From Thermoanaerobaculia bacterium (lineage in GTDB: Bacteria; Acidobacteriota; Thermoanaerobaculia; Gp7-AA8): a stretch of 39,932 nt of DNA. Of this stretch, positions 1 to 8,229 are shown one piece after another (the first letter of the stretch is position 1; each line of letters begins with the position of its first letter). The notes beneath the pieces were generated by a model, which saw only the letters and a list, made by a program, of their open reading frames with translations, was not told the origin of the DNA and searched no databases. The stretch spans positions 1 through 39,932 of the forward strand of contig JADGNY010000056.1 of the NCBI GenBank assembly GCA_017883235.1. The letters are read 5' to 3'. The translations under genes were made by a program, and so were the position numbers.

Positions 1-1014
1 GATGGTCAGCACCGGCATGGGGCGGAAGGAGACGCCGGCACCGTAGACGTCGGGGATATGGAACGTCGTATCGGCCGCTTTGACGAACTCGAAGTTGGTG
101 GCCTCGTTCGCGGCGAACGTCGGCGCCGCAAACTTCGCTCCCTGCTTGTAGACGCCGCCGAGCGAGAACTTGTCGGACGGCGCCCACTTGAAGCCACCGG
201 AGAAGGTGAGGTCAGTCTTGTCTTTGGCCACGTCGTTGTTGTTGCGGATGTCGCTCGTCGCCTGAACGGAGATGCTCGAGAAGTCTCCCGTCGGCGTGAC
301 ACGGAAGGTGAAGGCGGTCTCATTGAAGCGCTGTGACCGTGCCGTGGCACCGAAGGAGAAGTTGCCGACCTTGAAGGCCATCGCCAGGCCGAAGGTCCTC
401 TCCTGAATCTTCACCGAGCTGAGGAACGGCAGGATCGCGTACTCGATACAAGCGAACGGGTTGGTCTGGCGAAGCTGATTGCACGCCGCGGACGAGATCG
501 GCCCGCCGGTCGGGTTGCCGTTGGCATCGACCGGGAGAAAGAAGTTGGGGACGTCGGTCTTGATCTCCCCGGTGAAGCTGTTGCGCACGGGCACGACCTG
601 GCCCGTCCCTTCGTTGCGAAGCGGCTCGTGGTAATAGGCGCCGATGGTGAAGTACTTGGTAGGATAGACGACGCTGGCGAAAGTGGCGTCGATGCGCTGG
701 CTGTAGTGGCTGAAGGCGGTGCGTTGGAGGTCGGGGAAAGTGCCGCTGGTGGTGAAGACCTGCTGCTCCTGATAGTTGCGCCCTTCGACCGTGATCTCGG
801 GCTTCCTCAGGATCGTCAGTCCGGCCGGATTGGCCTCGGCTGCAGAGGCGTCGTCGGCCAGGCCAAGGAAGGCGCCGCCCATACCGAGCGATCGGGCGCC
901 GGGATTGCCGAAGTTGAACTGCAAGCCGGAGAGCGACTCGATGTCTGTGTTCTGCGCGGCCAGCGGGAGCGCGGCGAGCGTGCAAACCGCGGCAACGAAA
1001 AGGAATCTGCGCAT
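1..1014 (-). CDS. FadL/OMPP1-like outer-membrane beta-barrel protein (3' end outside window)
   Basis: The frame is open from the ATG at 1014 to the window edge (338 codons), so the gene is cut off. The N terminus MRRFLFVAAVCTLAALPLAA followed by QN is a clear Sec signal peptide. The mature start (about residues 28-60) reads FGNPGARSLGMGGAFLGLAD followed by DASAAEANPAGL, the typical opening of the FadL/OMPP1/TodX and PorV-like outer-membrane families. The rest alternates aromatic and polar residues (for example TKYFTIGAYYHEP), as in a beta barrel. A good ribosome site (GGAGGA, 6 nt before the ATG) fixes the start. The likely role is uptake of hydrophobic compounds across the outer membrane; the substrate cannot be read from the sequence. 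It is downstream of the lexA-XRE pair on the same strand but separated by a repeat. Confidence 0.82.
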   Translation of the reverse strand, partial: MRRFLFVAAVCTLAALPLAAQNTDIESLSGLQFNFGNPGARSLGMGGAFLGLADDASAAEANPAGLTILRKPEITVEGRNYQEQQVFTTSGTFPDLQRTAFSHYSQRIDATFASVVYPTKYFTIGAYYHEPLRNEGTGQVVPVRNSFTGEIKTDVPNFFLPVDANGNPTGGPISSAACNQLRQTNPFACIEYAILPFLSSVKIQERTFGLAMAFKVGNFSFGATARSQRFNETAFTFRVTPTGDFSSISVQATSDIRNNNDVAKDKTDLTFSGGFKWAPSDKFSLGGVYKQGAKFAAPTFAANEATNFEFVKAADTTFHIPDVYGAGVSFRPMPVLTI

Positions 1015-1058
1015 TGTCAGTCCTCCGAGATTGGATTGGCCCGAAGGATAACAGACGA

Positions 1059-1102
1059 GGTTGCGGATTGCGGTTGCGGGGTTGCGCGGTCTCGCGGTGT
1101 GG
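1059..1102. repeat. Family-1 intergenic repeat, single arm
   Basis: G-rich run built from GGTTGCGG and GGTCTCGCGGT units, filling much of the gap between the XRE gene and the outer-membrane protein gene. The same units recur near 4585, 7319, 9633, 23425, 25264 and 26536. Only one orientation (one arm) is obvious here. Confidence 0.7.
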
Positions 1103-1110
1103 AGTTGATT

Positions 1111-1533
1111 TCAGTTCCGCGAGGCGAGCATCTGCCAGTCGGGATCGTCGCGGAGATAACGGGGCCGCTTCTCTTTCGGTTGGTGAACCTCGGAAAGAGT
1201 CTCGATCATGAGCTGAAACTTCGCCAGGAGATTGCGTTGTGAATGCTTGGGAAGAGAGTGGAGCTCGTCGAGCAGGCGCGCCGTGGCGAACTCTTCCTGG
1301 TCCAGCTCCCAGGGAGCGATCTGTTTTTCCACGCCGCCGCCGAAGAAGTCGGCTTCGGTCATGTCGTAAACGGCCAGAAGCCGTTTCAGCTGGGAGAGCT
1401 TCATGGAGCCGACCCGCTCGCCCGTTTCGAACGAGCTGATCGTCTTTTCGCCGACACCCGAAAGGCGGGCAGCATCTTTCTGGCTCAGCCCTTTGATCCG
1501 GCGGATTTCACGAAGTTTGAGTACGAGATCCAT
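1111..1533 (-). CDS. XRE-family helix-turn-helix regulator
   Basis: 140-aa protein. Residues about 5-60 form an HTH_3/Cro-C1 domain: LREIRRIKGLSQKDAARLSG then GVGEKTISSFETGER, with the usual recognition-helix layout. The C-terminal half is charged, lacks a known sensor domain and may serve dimerisation. The gene starts 21 nt after the lexA stop on the same strand, so the two are probably co-transcribed and this regulator may share the lexA promoter and thus respond to DNA damage (inference). The target is unknown. No phage or toxin genes are adjacent, so a phage repressor is less likely than a chromosomal regulator. Confidence 0.85.
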   Translation of the reverse strand: MDLVLKLREIRRIKGLSQKDAARLSGVGEKTISSFETGERVGSMKLSQLKRLLAVYDMTEADFFGGGVEKQIAPWELDQEEFATARLLDELHSLPKHSQRNLLAKFQLMIETLSEVHQPKEKRPRYLRDDPDWQMLASRN

Positions 1534-1554
1534 GTTGAGTCCTCACTTTCGCGA

Positions 1555-2184
1555 TTAAAAACGGCGCATCAGACCGACAACCACTCCCTGCACGGCGACG
1601 TCGCGGGCAAAGGCGTAGATCGGATGCATCATCGAGTTTGCTGGCTGAAGACGGACTTTTTCGCCTTCTTTGTAGAGACGCTTCAGGGTCACTTCGCCGC
1701 TGACGTTGGCAACGACCATCTCGCCGTTCTCGGCGCGGTCGCGGCGCGCGATGATGACGTAGTCACCATCCATGATTCCGTCATCGATCATCGAGTCCCC
1801 GCGTACCTTGAGCACATAGTTTTCGCCACGGCTGGTGAGCCGCTCGGGTACCGTGATCGTCTCATCGGAGATTTCCACCGCCAGAGGCTGGCCGGCAGCG
1901 ATGTAGCCGAAGAGCGGCAGCTCGAGCACACCGGCCGGCGCAACGGCGCCTGGCCTCGCGTTCTGACCATTCTGCTCAATGACCTCTACCCCGCGCTTCT
2001 GGTTCCAGTCGCGCCGGATCAAGCCCTTCTTCTGGAGCAGTGAGAGGTGTTTGTAGACCGTCCCGTAGGACGAGAACCCGAAGTGGTCGCAAATCTCGCG
2101 GTGCGTCGGAGTGACCCCACGCTCTTTCTGAAAGTCGCGAATGAACTGCAGGATGTCGCGCTGGCGCTCGGTCAAATACGTCAT
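1555..2184 (-). CDS. lexA: LexA repressor (SOS response)
   Basis: 209-aa protein of standard LexA length. Residues 1-70 are the winged-helix DNA-binding domain (LTERQRDILQFIRDF, then FGFSSYGTVYKHLSLLQKKG). Residues about 88-205 are the S24 self-cleaving peptidase domain. The scissile bond is Ala97-Gly98 (YIAAGQP). The catalytic serine is Ser131 in GDSM and the catalytic lysine is Lys168 in VTLKRL, so autocleavage on RecA filaments is expected. Start: ATG with GAGG 5-6 nt upstream. A strong promoter overlapped by a palindrome lies just upstream (2193-2231), which suggests autorepression. The XRE gene downstream is probably in the same transcript. Confidence 0.97.
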   Translation of the reverse strand: MTYLTERQRDILQFIRDFQKERGVTPTHREICDHFGFSSYGTVYKHLSLLQKKGLIRRDWNQKRGVEVIEQNGQNARPGAVAPAGVLELPLFGYIAAGQPLAVEISDETITVPERLTSRGENYVLKVRGDSMIDDGIMDGDYVIIARRDRAENGEMVVANVSGEVTLKRLYKEGEKVRLQPANSMMHPIYAFARDVAVQGVVVGLMRRF

Positions 2185-2192
2185 TTCCGCCT

Positions 2193-2218
2193 CGTTAACG
2201 CCAATATAGGCGGTAACG
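2193..2218. promoter_or_regulatory. Candidate LexA operator (inverted repeat over the -10 box)
   Basis: CGTTAACGCC - 6 nt (AATATA) - GGCGGTAACG: 10-bp arms with 9 of 10 positions matching. It covers the lexA -10 box and ends 9 bp upstream of the start codon, the classic place for an autorepressor site. It does not match the E. coli (CTGT-N8-ACAG) or Bacillus (GAAC-N4-GTTC) LexA boxes, so it may be a lineage-specific box. That LexA binds it is inference. Confidence 0.6.
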
Positions 2219-2231
2219 AAGCGAAAGTCAA
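2203..2231 (-). promoter_or_regulatory. lexA sigma-70-type promoter
   Basis: Read on the minus strand: TTGACT at 2231-2226, a 17-nt spacer, and TATATT at 2208-2203. Both hexamers are one or two mismatches from consensus and the spacing is ideal. The -10 box is the exact centre of the inverted repeat at 2193-2218. Confidence 0.75.
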
Positions 2232-2310
2232 GCGTAAGTTAGCGGAAGATGCGAGAGAGTGTCGTGAAAGCTCATGCGGCGAGTAGCCGAAGTGGCGCTC
2301 AGGTCTCTCT

Positions 2311-2526
2311 CTACGAAATCTTCACTACATTCTTCGCCTGCAAGCCCTTTGGCCCTTCGATCACATCGAAAGAGACTCGGTCGCCTTCATTCAGAGTTCG
2401 GAATCCTTCGGCGATGATTGAGGCGTGATGGACGAAGACGTCGGGGCCCTGCTCGCGGACGATGAAACCGTAGCCTTTGGCCTCGTTGTACCACTTCACG
2501 ATTCCTTGTTCTGGCATGTACGTCAT
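2311..2526 (-). CDS. Cold-shock domain protein (CspA family)
   Basis: 71 aa, a single cold-shock (OB-fold) domain. RNP1 is YGFIVR (normally KGFGFI) and RNP2 is DVFVHHASI, both surface nucleic-acid-binding motifs; the C terminus LQAKNVVKI is also typical. It probably acts as an RNA chaperone. The ATG at 2526 overlaps the TGA of the upstream epimerase gene (ATGA, 2523-2526), indicating translational coupling. A second in-frame ATG at 2517 would give a length closer to other Csp proteins. Neither has a clear Shine-Dalgarno sequence, so the exact start is uncertain. Confidence 0.93.
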   Translation of the reverse strand: MTYMPEQGIVKWYNEAKGYGFIVREQGPDVFVHHASIIAEGFRTLNEGDRVSFDVIEGPKGLQAKNVVKIS

Positions 2527-3431
2527 TTTACACAGAGGGCGTGCCTCAGTGCTTCGTCCAGCTTTGGATAGGCAAACGCGAACCCCTCGGCGATTGCCCG
2601 ATTAGGCAGAACGCGTTGGCCGCCGAGGAGCATCTCGCCGGCCATCTCCGAGCCGAGTGCCAGGCGGAGGGCGAAAGCGGGTGTGGGGAGGATGGAAGGA
2701 CGGTGCAGGGCGCGTCCGAGGGCGTGAGCGAAGTCGCGGTTGGTCGCGGGGTTGGGGGCTGTGACGTTGTAGATGCCGCGGGCGGAACCGTGATCGATCG
2801 ACCATTCGATCATCCGGAGAACGTCCTCGCGTTCGATCCACGACATCCATTGGCGTCCGGTGCCCATGGGGCCGCCCGCGCCGAGCCGGAAGGGAAGGAG
2901 CAGTTTGGCGAGGGCACCACCGTTGGCGGCGAGGACGATGCCGAGGCGGAGGATGACCACGCGGGCGAACGGCTCGGCAGCGCGGGCCAGTTCCTCCCAC
3001 CGCCGCGTGACTTCTGTGAGAAAACCAGTTCCGGCATCAGCGCTCTCGTCGAGTTGTTCATCGCCCCGATTACCGTAAATGCCGATCGCAGACGCACTGA
3101 TGAACGTGCGGTGGTTGTCAGGTTTTTGTGACATCGCGGCGACGAGTGCGCGCGTGGCTCCCACGCGGCTCTCCATGACCCCTTTCTTTCGCGCCTCCGT
3201 CCAGCGACCACCTCCGACGTTCTCGCCGGCCAGGTTGATGACGACATCGGCGCCCGCAACTTCCTCAGTCCAGCGTTCCTCGTAAGGCGGATTCCAGAGC
3301 AAAGCCCGGCCTGCGTGGACATTCGATGGGTTGCGGGTCAGGACGGCGACCTCATCGCCACGCGACGTCAACCGACGAACCAACGGCTCACCAATGAATC
3401 CGCTACCGCCGGAGACGACGATCTTTTTCAT
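2523..3431 (-). CDS. SDR39U1/TIGR01777-type NAD(P)-dependent epimerase-like protein
   Basis: 302-aa atypical short-chain dehydrogenase. The N-terminal Rossmann motif is VVSGGSGFIGEPLVRRL (GGSGFIG, residues about 8-14); NLAGENVGGGRW near residue 66 and SASAIGIYGNRGD near 112 (YG of the active-site region) are hallmarks of the TIGR01777 (YfcH-like) family. A C-terminal DUF1731-like segment (PAFALRLALGSEMAGEMLL, then GQRVLPN) completes the full-length protein. The substrate is unknown for the family. It is the first gene of a two-gene unit with the cold-shock gene. A terminator for the preceding tsaD separates it from that gene. Confidence 0.92.
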   Translation of the reverse strand: MKKIVVSGGSGFIGEPLVRRLTSRGDEVAVLTRNPSNVHAGRALLWNPPYEERWTEEVAGADVVINLAGENVGGGRWTEARKKGVMESRVGATRALVAAMSQKPDNHRTFISASAIGIYGNRGDEQLDESADAGTGFLTEVTRRWEELARAAEPFARVVILRLGIVLAANGGALAKLLLPFRLGAGGPMGTGRQWMSWIEREDVLRMIEWSIDHGSARGIYNVTAPNPATNRDFAHALGRALHRPSILPTPAFALRLALGSEMAGEMLLGGQRVLPNRAIAEGFAFAYPKLDEALRHALCVK

Positions 3432-3448
3432 CCACCCATTGTGCTACC

Positions 3449-3487
3449 AAAAAAGGGTTCGCCCCGCCTGAGCGAGGGCGGGGCGAA
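3449..3487 (-). terminator. Rho-independent terminator of tsaD
   Basis: On the minus strand a perfect 11-bp stem (arms 3477-3487 and 3458-3468, TTCGCCCCGCC type) with an 8-nt loop is followed closely by six T (complement of A 3449-3454). It sits between the tsaD stop and the epimerase start. Confidence 0.85.
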
Positions 3488-3560
3488 TCGAGGAGAGGGG
3501 TAGGAGATCAGGGTTCGTGTCTGCGCTCACCAGGTTGGACGAAGCTGTCCAGGAAAGGTT

Positions 3561-4583
3561 TCACTGGACCCGTGAACGGGCGGAAACTCTCCTCGGATCC
3601 GTTGCTCCGTCAGGTTTCCGGGCAGCGGCGAAGGCGATCATGGCGGCGTTGTCGGTGCAGTATCGCTTCTCGGGGACGCGCACGATCACGCCATGCTGGC
3701 GGCCCCATCCGGCGATCCGATCGCGCAGGCTGCCGTTTGCGGCCACTCCGCCGGCCAGGGCAACCTCATCAGGCTTTTGTTCACCGAGCCGTGTCCAGAC
3801 CGCGTCGAGCCGGTCGAAGAGCTGATCGATAAGGGCATCCTGAAAGGTGGCGCAGAAATCCGCCAGCAGCCGGAGGTCGCCGGCAGCACTGATGCCGTGC
3901 TCGCGCGCCAGACGAATGGCTCCAGCCTTGATACCGGAGTAGGAGAAATCGATCGACCTGTCGTTGAACTGCGGCATCGGAAAGTGGAATCGCTTGCGAT
4001 CGGTGTGTCCCTGGTTCGCGTACTTCTCGATCTGCGGGCCGCCCGGATACGGCAGGCCGATGAACTTGGCGACCTTGTCGAAGGTCTCGCCGATGGCGTC
4101 GTCGCGCGTCCGGTTGAGCATGGTGATGACGCCATCGCGCACGTCGTAGATCGACGAATGGCCGCCTGAGATCACAAGACTGAGAAAACGCTTCGGCAGC
4201 GGTATCGCTGGACCTTCGCGCTGCAGGTACGCCGAGTAGATGTGACCTTCGAGGTGATTGACGGGGACGAGCGGAATGCCGAGGCCGTAGGCCAGTCCCT
4301 GCGCACCAGCGACACCGACGAGAAGTGCGCCGATGAGACCGGGCCCGGCTGTGACTGCGATGCGATCGATATCGCTCCAGTCGAGCTTCGCATCCTGAAG
4401 AGCACGGGTGATGAGTGGGAAGAGGTGCTGCAGATGTTCACGCGAGGCAATCTCGGGCACGACCCCGCCAAACGGCTGATGCCGATCGATCTGGGAGGCG
4501 ATGAGATTCACGCGCACGCTGCCGTCGGCGTCGAGAACGGCGACCGAGGTTTCGTCGCAGGAGGTTTCGATGGCGAGGATCAT
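3561..4583 (-). CDS. tsaD: tRNA N6-threonylcarbamoyladenosine transferase TsaD
   Basis: 340-aa enzyme (usual length) that, with TsaB/E, adds threonylcarbamoyl to A37 of ANN-decoding tRNAs. It opens with MILAIETSCDETSVAV, the family signature. The metal-binding HxxxH is His110/His114 (VNHLEGH), and the C-terminal LAGGVAANGSLR and CTDNAAMIA motifs are intact. The ATG at 4583 was chosen because it matches the family N terminus exactly; a longer open frame to 4652 would add residues coded by the repeat. There is no Shine-Dalgarno sequence; the family-1 repeat ends directly before the ATG. Divergent from valS. Confidence 0.96.
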   Translation of the reverse strand: MILAIETSCDETSVAVLDADGSVRVNLIASQIDRHQPFGGVVPEIASREHLQHLFPLITRALQDAKLDWSDIDRIAVTAGPGLIGALLVGVAGAQGLAYGLGIPLVPVNHLEGHIYSAYLQREGPAIPLPKRFLSLVISGGHSSIYDVRDGVITMLNRTRDDAIGETFDKVAKFIGLPYPGGPQIEKYANQGHTDRKRFHFPMPQFNDRSIDFSYSGIKAGAIRLAREHGISAAGDLRLLADFCATFQDALIDQLFDRLDAVWTRLGEQKPDEVALAGGVAANGSLRDRIAGWGRQHGVIVRVPEKRYCTDNAAMIAFAAARKPDGATDPRRVSARSRVQ

Positions 4584-4584
4584 T

Positions 4585-4667
4585 GCGGTCGCGGGGTCTC
4601 GCGGTTGTGTAGGCTCGCAGTGTTCTTGCTGCGTAACGGCGAGACCCAGCAACCTCGTGACCGCGCC
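4585..4667. repeat. Family-1 palindromic repeat between tsaD and valS
   Basis: Left arm GCGGTCGCGGGGTCTCGCGG and onward; right arm AACGGCGAGACCCAGCAACC and onward to GTGACCGCG. It is an imperfect large inverted repeat with a loop near 4610-4630. It fills the divergent promoter region almost completely. Confidence 0.75.
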
Positions 4668-4668
4668 T

Positions 4669-4674
4669 TATAAT
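4669..4674 (+). promoter_or_regulatory. -10 hexamer of valS (possible leaderless transcript)
   Basis: A perfect TATAAT ends 10 nt before the valS ATG (4685). With the usual 6-8 nt to the transcription start, the mRNA would begin at or within a few bases of the start codon. No recognisable -35 hexamer lies 17 nt upstream, where the repeat sits. Confidence 0.55.
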
Positions 4675-4684
4675 CCGCGCTCCG

Positions 4685-7318
4685 ATGGCGACGAACGAAG
4701 AGCTGAGCAAGCGGTACGAGCCGAAAGAAATCGAACAGCGGCTCTACGAATTCTGGGAGAAGGGTGAATTCTTCACTCCGCTGCTCGATGCCGAGCGGCC
4801 GAAGTTCTCCATTGTCATCCCGCCACCGAACGTCACCGGGCGGCTGCACATCGGCCATGCATTGGTGAACACGCTGCAGGACATCGTCGTCCGCTGGAAG
4901 CGGATGAGTGGGTTCAACACCCTCTGGCTTCCTGGAACCGATCACGCCGGCATTGCCACGCAGATGATCGTCGACCGCAAGCTTGCCAAAGAGGGCATCT
5001 CCCGTTTCGACCTCGGCCGCGAAAAGTTCGTGGAGCGCGTGTGGGAGTGGAAAGAGTCGTACGGACACCAGATCATCGATCAGCTCAAACGCCTCGGCGC
5101 ATCCGCCGACTGGACCCGGCTCCGTTTCACACTCGACGAGGGGCTCGCCCGCGCCGTCCGCACGGCCTTCGTAAAGCTCCACGACGACGGCCTGATCTAC
5201 CGCGGCATCGCCATGGTCAACTGGTGCCCGCACTGCCGCACGGCGATCTCCGACGTGGAGGTCGAGTACGAGGAGCGCGCCTCGAAGCTGTATCACATCG
5301 ACTACCCGGTCGCTGATTCCGGCCGCGTGCTGACGATTGCCACCACCCGCCCCGAGACGATGCTCGGCGATACCGCGCTAGCCGTCCATCCTGACGATGA
5401 GCGATACCAGGACGTCATCGGCCGCGAAGCGATTCTGCCGATCGCCAACCGGCGCATCCCTATCGTCGCCGATCCGATCCTCGTCGACCGCGAGTTCGGC
5501 ACCGGCGTCGTCAAAGTCACGCCGGCGCATGACAAGAACGACTACGAGGCCGGCAAGCGCAACAACCTCGTGCAGTTGCAGGTGATCGACGAGGGCGGCA
5601 GGATGACCGAGGCCGCGGGTGCGGAGTTCGCCGGGCTCGATCGCTTCGACGCGCGGAAGAAAGTCGTGGCGCTGTTGCGTGACTCTGGCGCCCTGGGCGA
5701 CGTCAAGGACTACACCCACTCGATCGGCATTCACGGCAAGTGCGAGACGGTGATCGAACCGATGATCTCGCGGCAGTGGTTCGTGAAGATCGAACCGCTG
5801 GCGAAGCCCGCGATCGACGCCGTGCGCAACGGCACCATCAAGATCCTCCCTCAGAGTTGGGAAGCGACGTACTTCAACTGGATGGAGAACATCCACGACT
5901 GGACGATCTCCCGGCAGCTCTGGTGGGGTCACCGCATCCCAGCCTTCTACTGCGCCAACGGGCACCTGACGGTTTCCGTTGACGATCCAACGACTTGCTC
6001 GCGGTGCGGATTGAACGAATTCACACAGGAGACCGACGTCCTCGACACCTGGTTCTCGTCCGGACTCTGGCCGTTCTCGACCATGGGATGGCCGGAAGAC
6101 ACCCAGGATCTGCGGATTTTCTATCCGACCGACGTCCTGATCACCGGATTCGACATCCTGTTCTTCTGGGTGGCGCGGATGATCATGTTCGGCCTGCGTT
6201 TCACCGGCAAGGCGCCCTTCAGCCAGGTGTTCCTCAACGGGCTCGTGCGGGACGAGAACGGCCAGAAGATGTCGAAGACGAAGGGAAATGTGATCGATCC
6301 GCTCGACGTGATCGACGAGTTCGGTGCCGACGCCGTTCGCTTCACGCTGGCGATCTTCGCTTCAGGCCGCGACATCCCGTTGGCGAAGTCGCGGATGCAG
6401 GGTTATGCGGCGTTCGCGAACAAGATCTGGAACGCGTCGCGCTTCGCGATGATGCATATCGACACAAAACTGTCGTCGGCGAAAGCGATCGAACGCGATG
6501 AGTTGAAGAGCATCGAGCGCTGGATTCTCTCGCGGCTCAACGAGACGACGAAGTCGGTCAACCGAGCGCTCTCCGACTACCGGTACGATGAAGCGTCGAA
6601 CGCGATCTATCAATTCTTCTGGCACGAGTTCTGTGACTGGTACATCGAGATGGCCAAGCCGGTGCTCCTCGGGAGGCACGGCTCCGAGGTCGACCAGCAG
6701 CGTGCCAAACGCATCCTTCTCGAAGTGCTCGACCGGTCGCTGCGGCTGCTCCATCCCTTCATGCCGTTCATCACCGAGGAGCTCTGGCAGAAGCTCGGCG
6801 GCGTCGAGCCGTCGATCATGGTCGCCCTCTATCCCGTGGCCGAGGAGATGTTCGAGGACACCGAGGCCGAGCGGATGGTGCGCGCGGTCCAGGCGATGAT
6901 CACCTCGGTGCGCAACGCCCGGGCGGAGCGGAGTTTTACTCCAAAGGATCGCTTCAAACTCTACGTTCGCTGCGAAGGACGCGATTCGGCGTTCTTCGCG
7001 GACTACGCCTACCTTTTGACCGATCTGGCCCGCCTGACGGAGGTCATCGTCAATGGCGACGCGCCGGCGGGAGCGCATCACGACGTTGTCGAAGGCTTTG
7101 CCATCGCCATCGAGTTTCCGGAGAAGGTGGTCACCAAAGAGCAGCAGGAGCGTGCACAGCGTGAGCTGGAAAAGAGCCGCAAGGAGCTCGAGTCGCTTGA
7201 CGCCAAGCTGGCCAATGAGCAGTTCATGAAGAACGCCCCGCCGGCCATCGTGGAGGGCGCGAAGGCGCGTCAGGCGGAACTGCGGACGAGGATTGAGAAG
7301 CTGTTGCAAAACGAGTGA
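4685..7318 (+). CDS. valS: Valyl-tRNA synthetase
   Basis: 877-aa class I aminoacyl-tRNA synthetase. HIGH motif at residues 55-58 (PPPNVTGRLHIGHAL), KMSKT at 528-532 (NGQKMSKTKGNVIDP), the editing CP1 domain in between (TTRPETMLGDTAL near 220), the anticodon-binding domain after 600, and a C-terminal arginine/lysine-rich coiled coil (last about 65 residues) that grips tRNA in ValRS. The length is standard. The start ATG has a perfect TATAAT 10 nt upstream and no ribosome site. birA follows after a 64-nt gap made of repeat. Confidence 0.98.
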   Translation: MATNEELSKRYEPKEIEQRLYEFWEKGEFFTPLLDAERPKFSIVIPPPNVTGRLHIGHALVNTLQDIVVRWKRMSGFNTLWLPGTDHAGIATQMIVDRKLAKEGISRFDLGREKFVERVWEWKESYGHQIIDQLKRLGASADWTRLRFTLDEGLARAVRTAFVKLHDDGLIYRGIAMVNWCPHCRTAISDVEVEYEERASKLYHIDYPVADSGRVLTIATTRPETMLGDTALAVHPDDERYQDVIGREAILPIANRRIPIVADPILVDREFGTGVVKVTPAHDKNDYEAGKRNNLVQLQVIDEGGRMTEAAGAEFAGLDRFDARKKVVALLRDSGALGDVKDYTHSIGIHGKCETVIEPMISRQWFVKIEPLAKPAIDAVRNGTIKILPQSWEATYFNWMENIHDWTISRQLWWGHRIPAFYCANGHLTVSVDDPTTCSRCGLNEFTQETDVLDTWFSSGLWPFSTMGWPEDTQDLRIFYPTDVLITGFDILFFWVARMIMFGLRFTGKAPFSQVFLNGLVRDENGQKMSKTKGNVIDPLDVIDEFGADAVRFTLAIFASGRDIPLAKSRMQGYAAFANKIWNASRFAMMHIDTKLSSAKAIERDELKSIERWILSRLNETTKSVNRALSDYRYDEASNAIYQFFWHEFCDWYIEMAKPVLLGRHGSEVDQQRAKRILLEVLDRSLRLLHPFMPFITEELWQKLGGVEPSIMVALYPVAEEMFEDTEAERMVRAVQAMITSVRNARAERSFTPKDRFKLYVRCEGRDSAFFADYAYLLTDLARLTEVIVNGDAPAGAHHDVVEGFAIAIEFPEKVVTKEQQERAQRELEKSRKELESLDAKLANEQFMKNAPPAIVEGAKARQAELRTRIEKLLQNE

Positions 7319-7382
7319 GGGTTGCGGAGTTGCTCGGCTACGAGGTCTCTCGGTTTCCGGCAACCCAGCAGCCCAGCAACCC
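7319..7382. repeat. Family-1 repeat between valS and birA
   Basis: GGGTTGCGGAGTTGCTCGG on the left and GGCAACCCAGCAGCCCAGCA followed by ACCC on the right form an imperfect hairpin that occupies the whole 64-nt gap and ends directly at the birA start codon. Confidence 0.65.
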
Positions 7383-8147
7383 ATGATCGACACCCGCCGC
7401 ATCGTCTCCCGCCTGACCACGCTCGAATCGATCGCGGTCATTCCTCGCGTGGCGTCGACGAATCTGGTGGCGCGGCGGATCGTGAATGAGTGCATCGACA
7501 ATGAGGAGTCGCTGCCGAAGGCCATGATCATCGCCGGCGAGCAGTTTGCCGGCCGAGGACGCAACGCGCGGCAATGGTCGTCGCCTGCAGGCAAGGGCAT
7601 TTACGCGACGACGCTTCTTCCCATACCGGCGAGCGAGCTGTCTCTGTTGCCGCTGCAGATGGCGAACATCGTGGCGTCGTACTTGCGCGAGGTCTTTGCC
7701 ATCGACGCGCGAGTCAAATGGCCGAACGACGTCCTTGCCGGCGGGCGGAAGATCGCCGGCATCCTGATCGAGGCACGGATGAACGAGGAACGCGCCTTCG
7801 TGCTCATCGGAACGGGTGTCAACGTCGAATCGGTACAGGACGATCTGCGGCCGAACGCGACCTCGATCGCCGACGTCTCACCGCGCGGTTTCCACGGGAT
7901 CGATGTGGCCACGGAGGCCTTCATCGAGCATGTCGATCAGCGGCTCGGGCGCAAGCTCGAACGCGATGCGGTGCTCGATGAGTGGCGCAGCTACTCGATA
8001 CACAAGGCCGGCGATCGCATCCAATGCGTCGTCGGAGAGCGGAATCTCGAGGGAACGTGGGAGGGCATCGACGAACACGGACACGCACTCCTTCGCAGCG
8101 GCGCCGAGACCATCGCCGTGAGCGCGGGCGACCTGATTCTCGTCTGA
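7383..8147 (+). CDS. birA: Biotin--[acetyl-CoA-carboxylase] ligase (monofunctional BirA)
   Basis: 254 aa. It activates biotin with ATP and attaches it to the carboxylase carrier protein. Biotin-loop motif GRGRNARQWSSPAG (about residue 56-69), KWPNDVLAGGRKIAGILIEA (about 111-130) and GTGVNVE are the diagnostic elements. A C-terminal SH3-like domain (GTWEGIDEHGHALLRS) is present. No N-terminal helix-turn-helix exists, so this is the class I enzyme without repressor function. The start at the first ATG after the repeat fits the family; upstream in-frame codons from 7293 lie in valS and repeat. No ribosome site. Confidence 0.94.
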   Translation: MIDTRRIVSRLTTLESIAVIPRVASTNLVARRIVNECIDNEESLPKAMIIAGEQFAGRGRNARQWSSPAGKGIYATTLLPIPASELSLLPLQMANIVASYLREVFAIDARVKWPNDVLAGGRKIAGILIEARMNEERAFVLIGTGVNVESVQDDLRPNATSIADVSPRGFHGIDVATEAFIEHVDQRLGRKLERDAVLDEWRSYSIHKAGDRIQCVVGERNLEGTWEGIDEHGHALLRSGAETIAVSAGDLILV

Positions 8148-8180
8148 GAAACGCAGATCCACGATTGGTAGAGAACCTCC

Positions 8181-8196
8181 CCTGACCGCGGTCAGG
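8181..8196. promoter_or_regulatory. 16-bp perfect palindrome upstream of the XRE gene
   Basis: CCTGACCGCGGTCAGG, perfectly symmetric, lies between the birA stop and the small XRE gene. No T tract follows, so a terminator is unlikely; a protein-binding site is possible but unproven. Confidence 0.35.
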
Positions 8197-8229
8197 CGAA
8201 CCGAGGACGCGCGCGCCTTATGGCAGTAG

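Noticed and set aside
320-985. A 221-aa minus-strand open frame inside the outer-membrane protein gene
   Set aside because: It is an Arg-rich shadow frame; the 338-codon frame with signal peptide and FadL-like motif is the real gene.
8181-8196. Terminator for birA
   Set aside because: The palindrome is perfect but no T tract follows.
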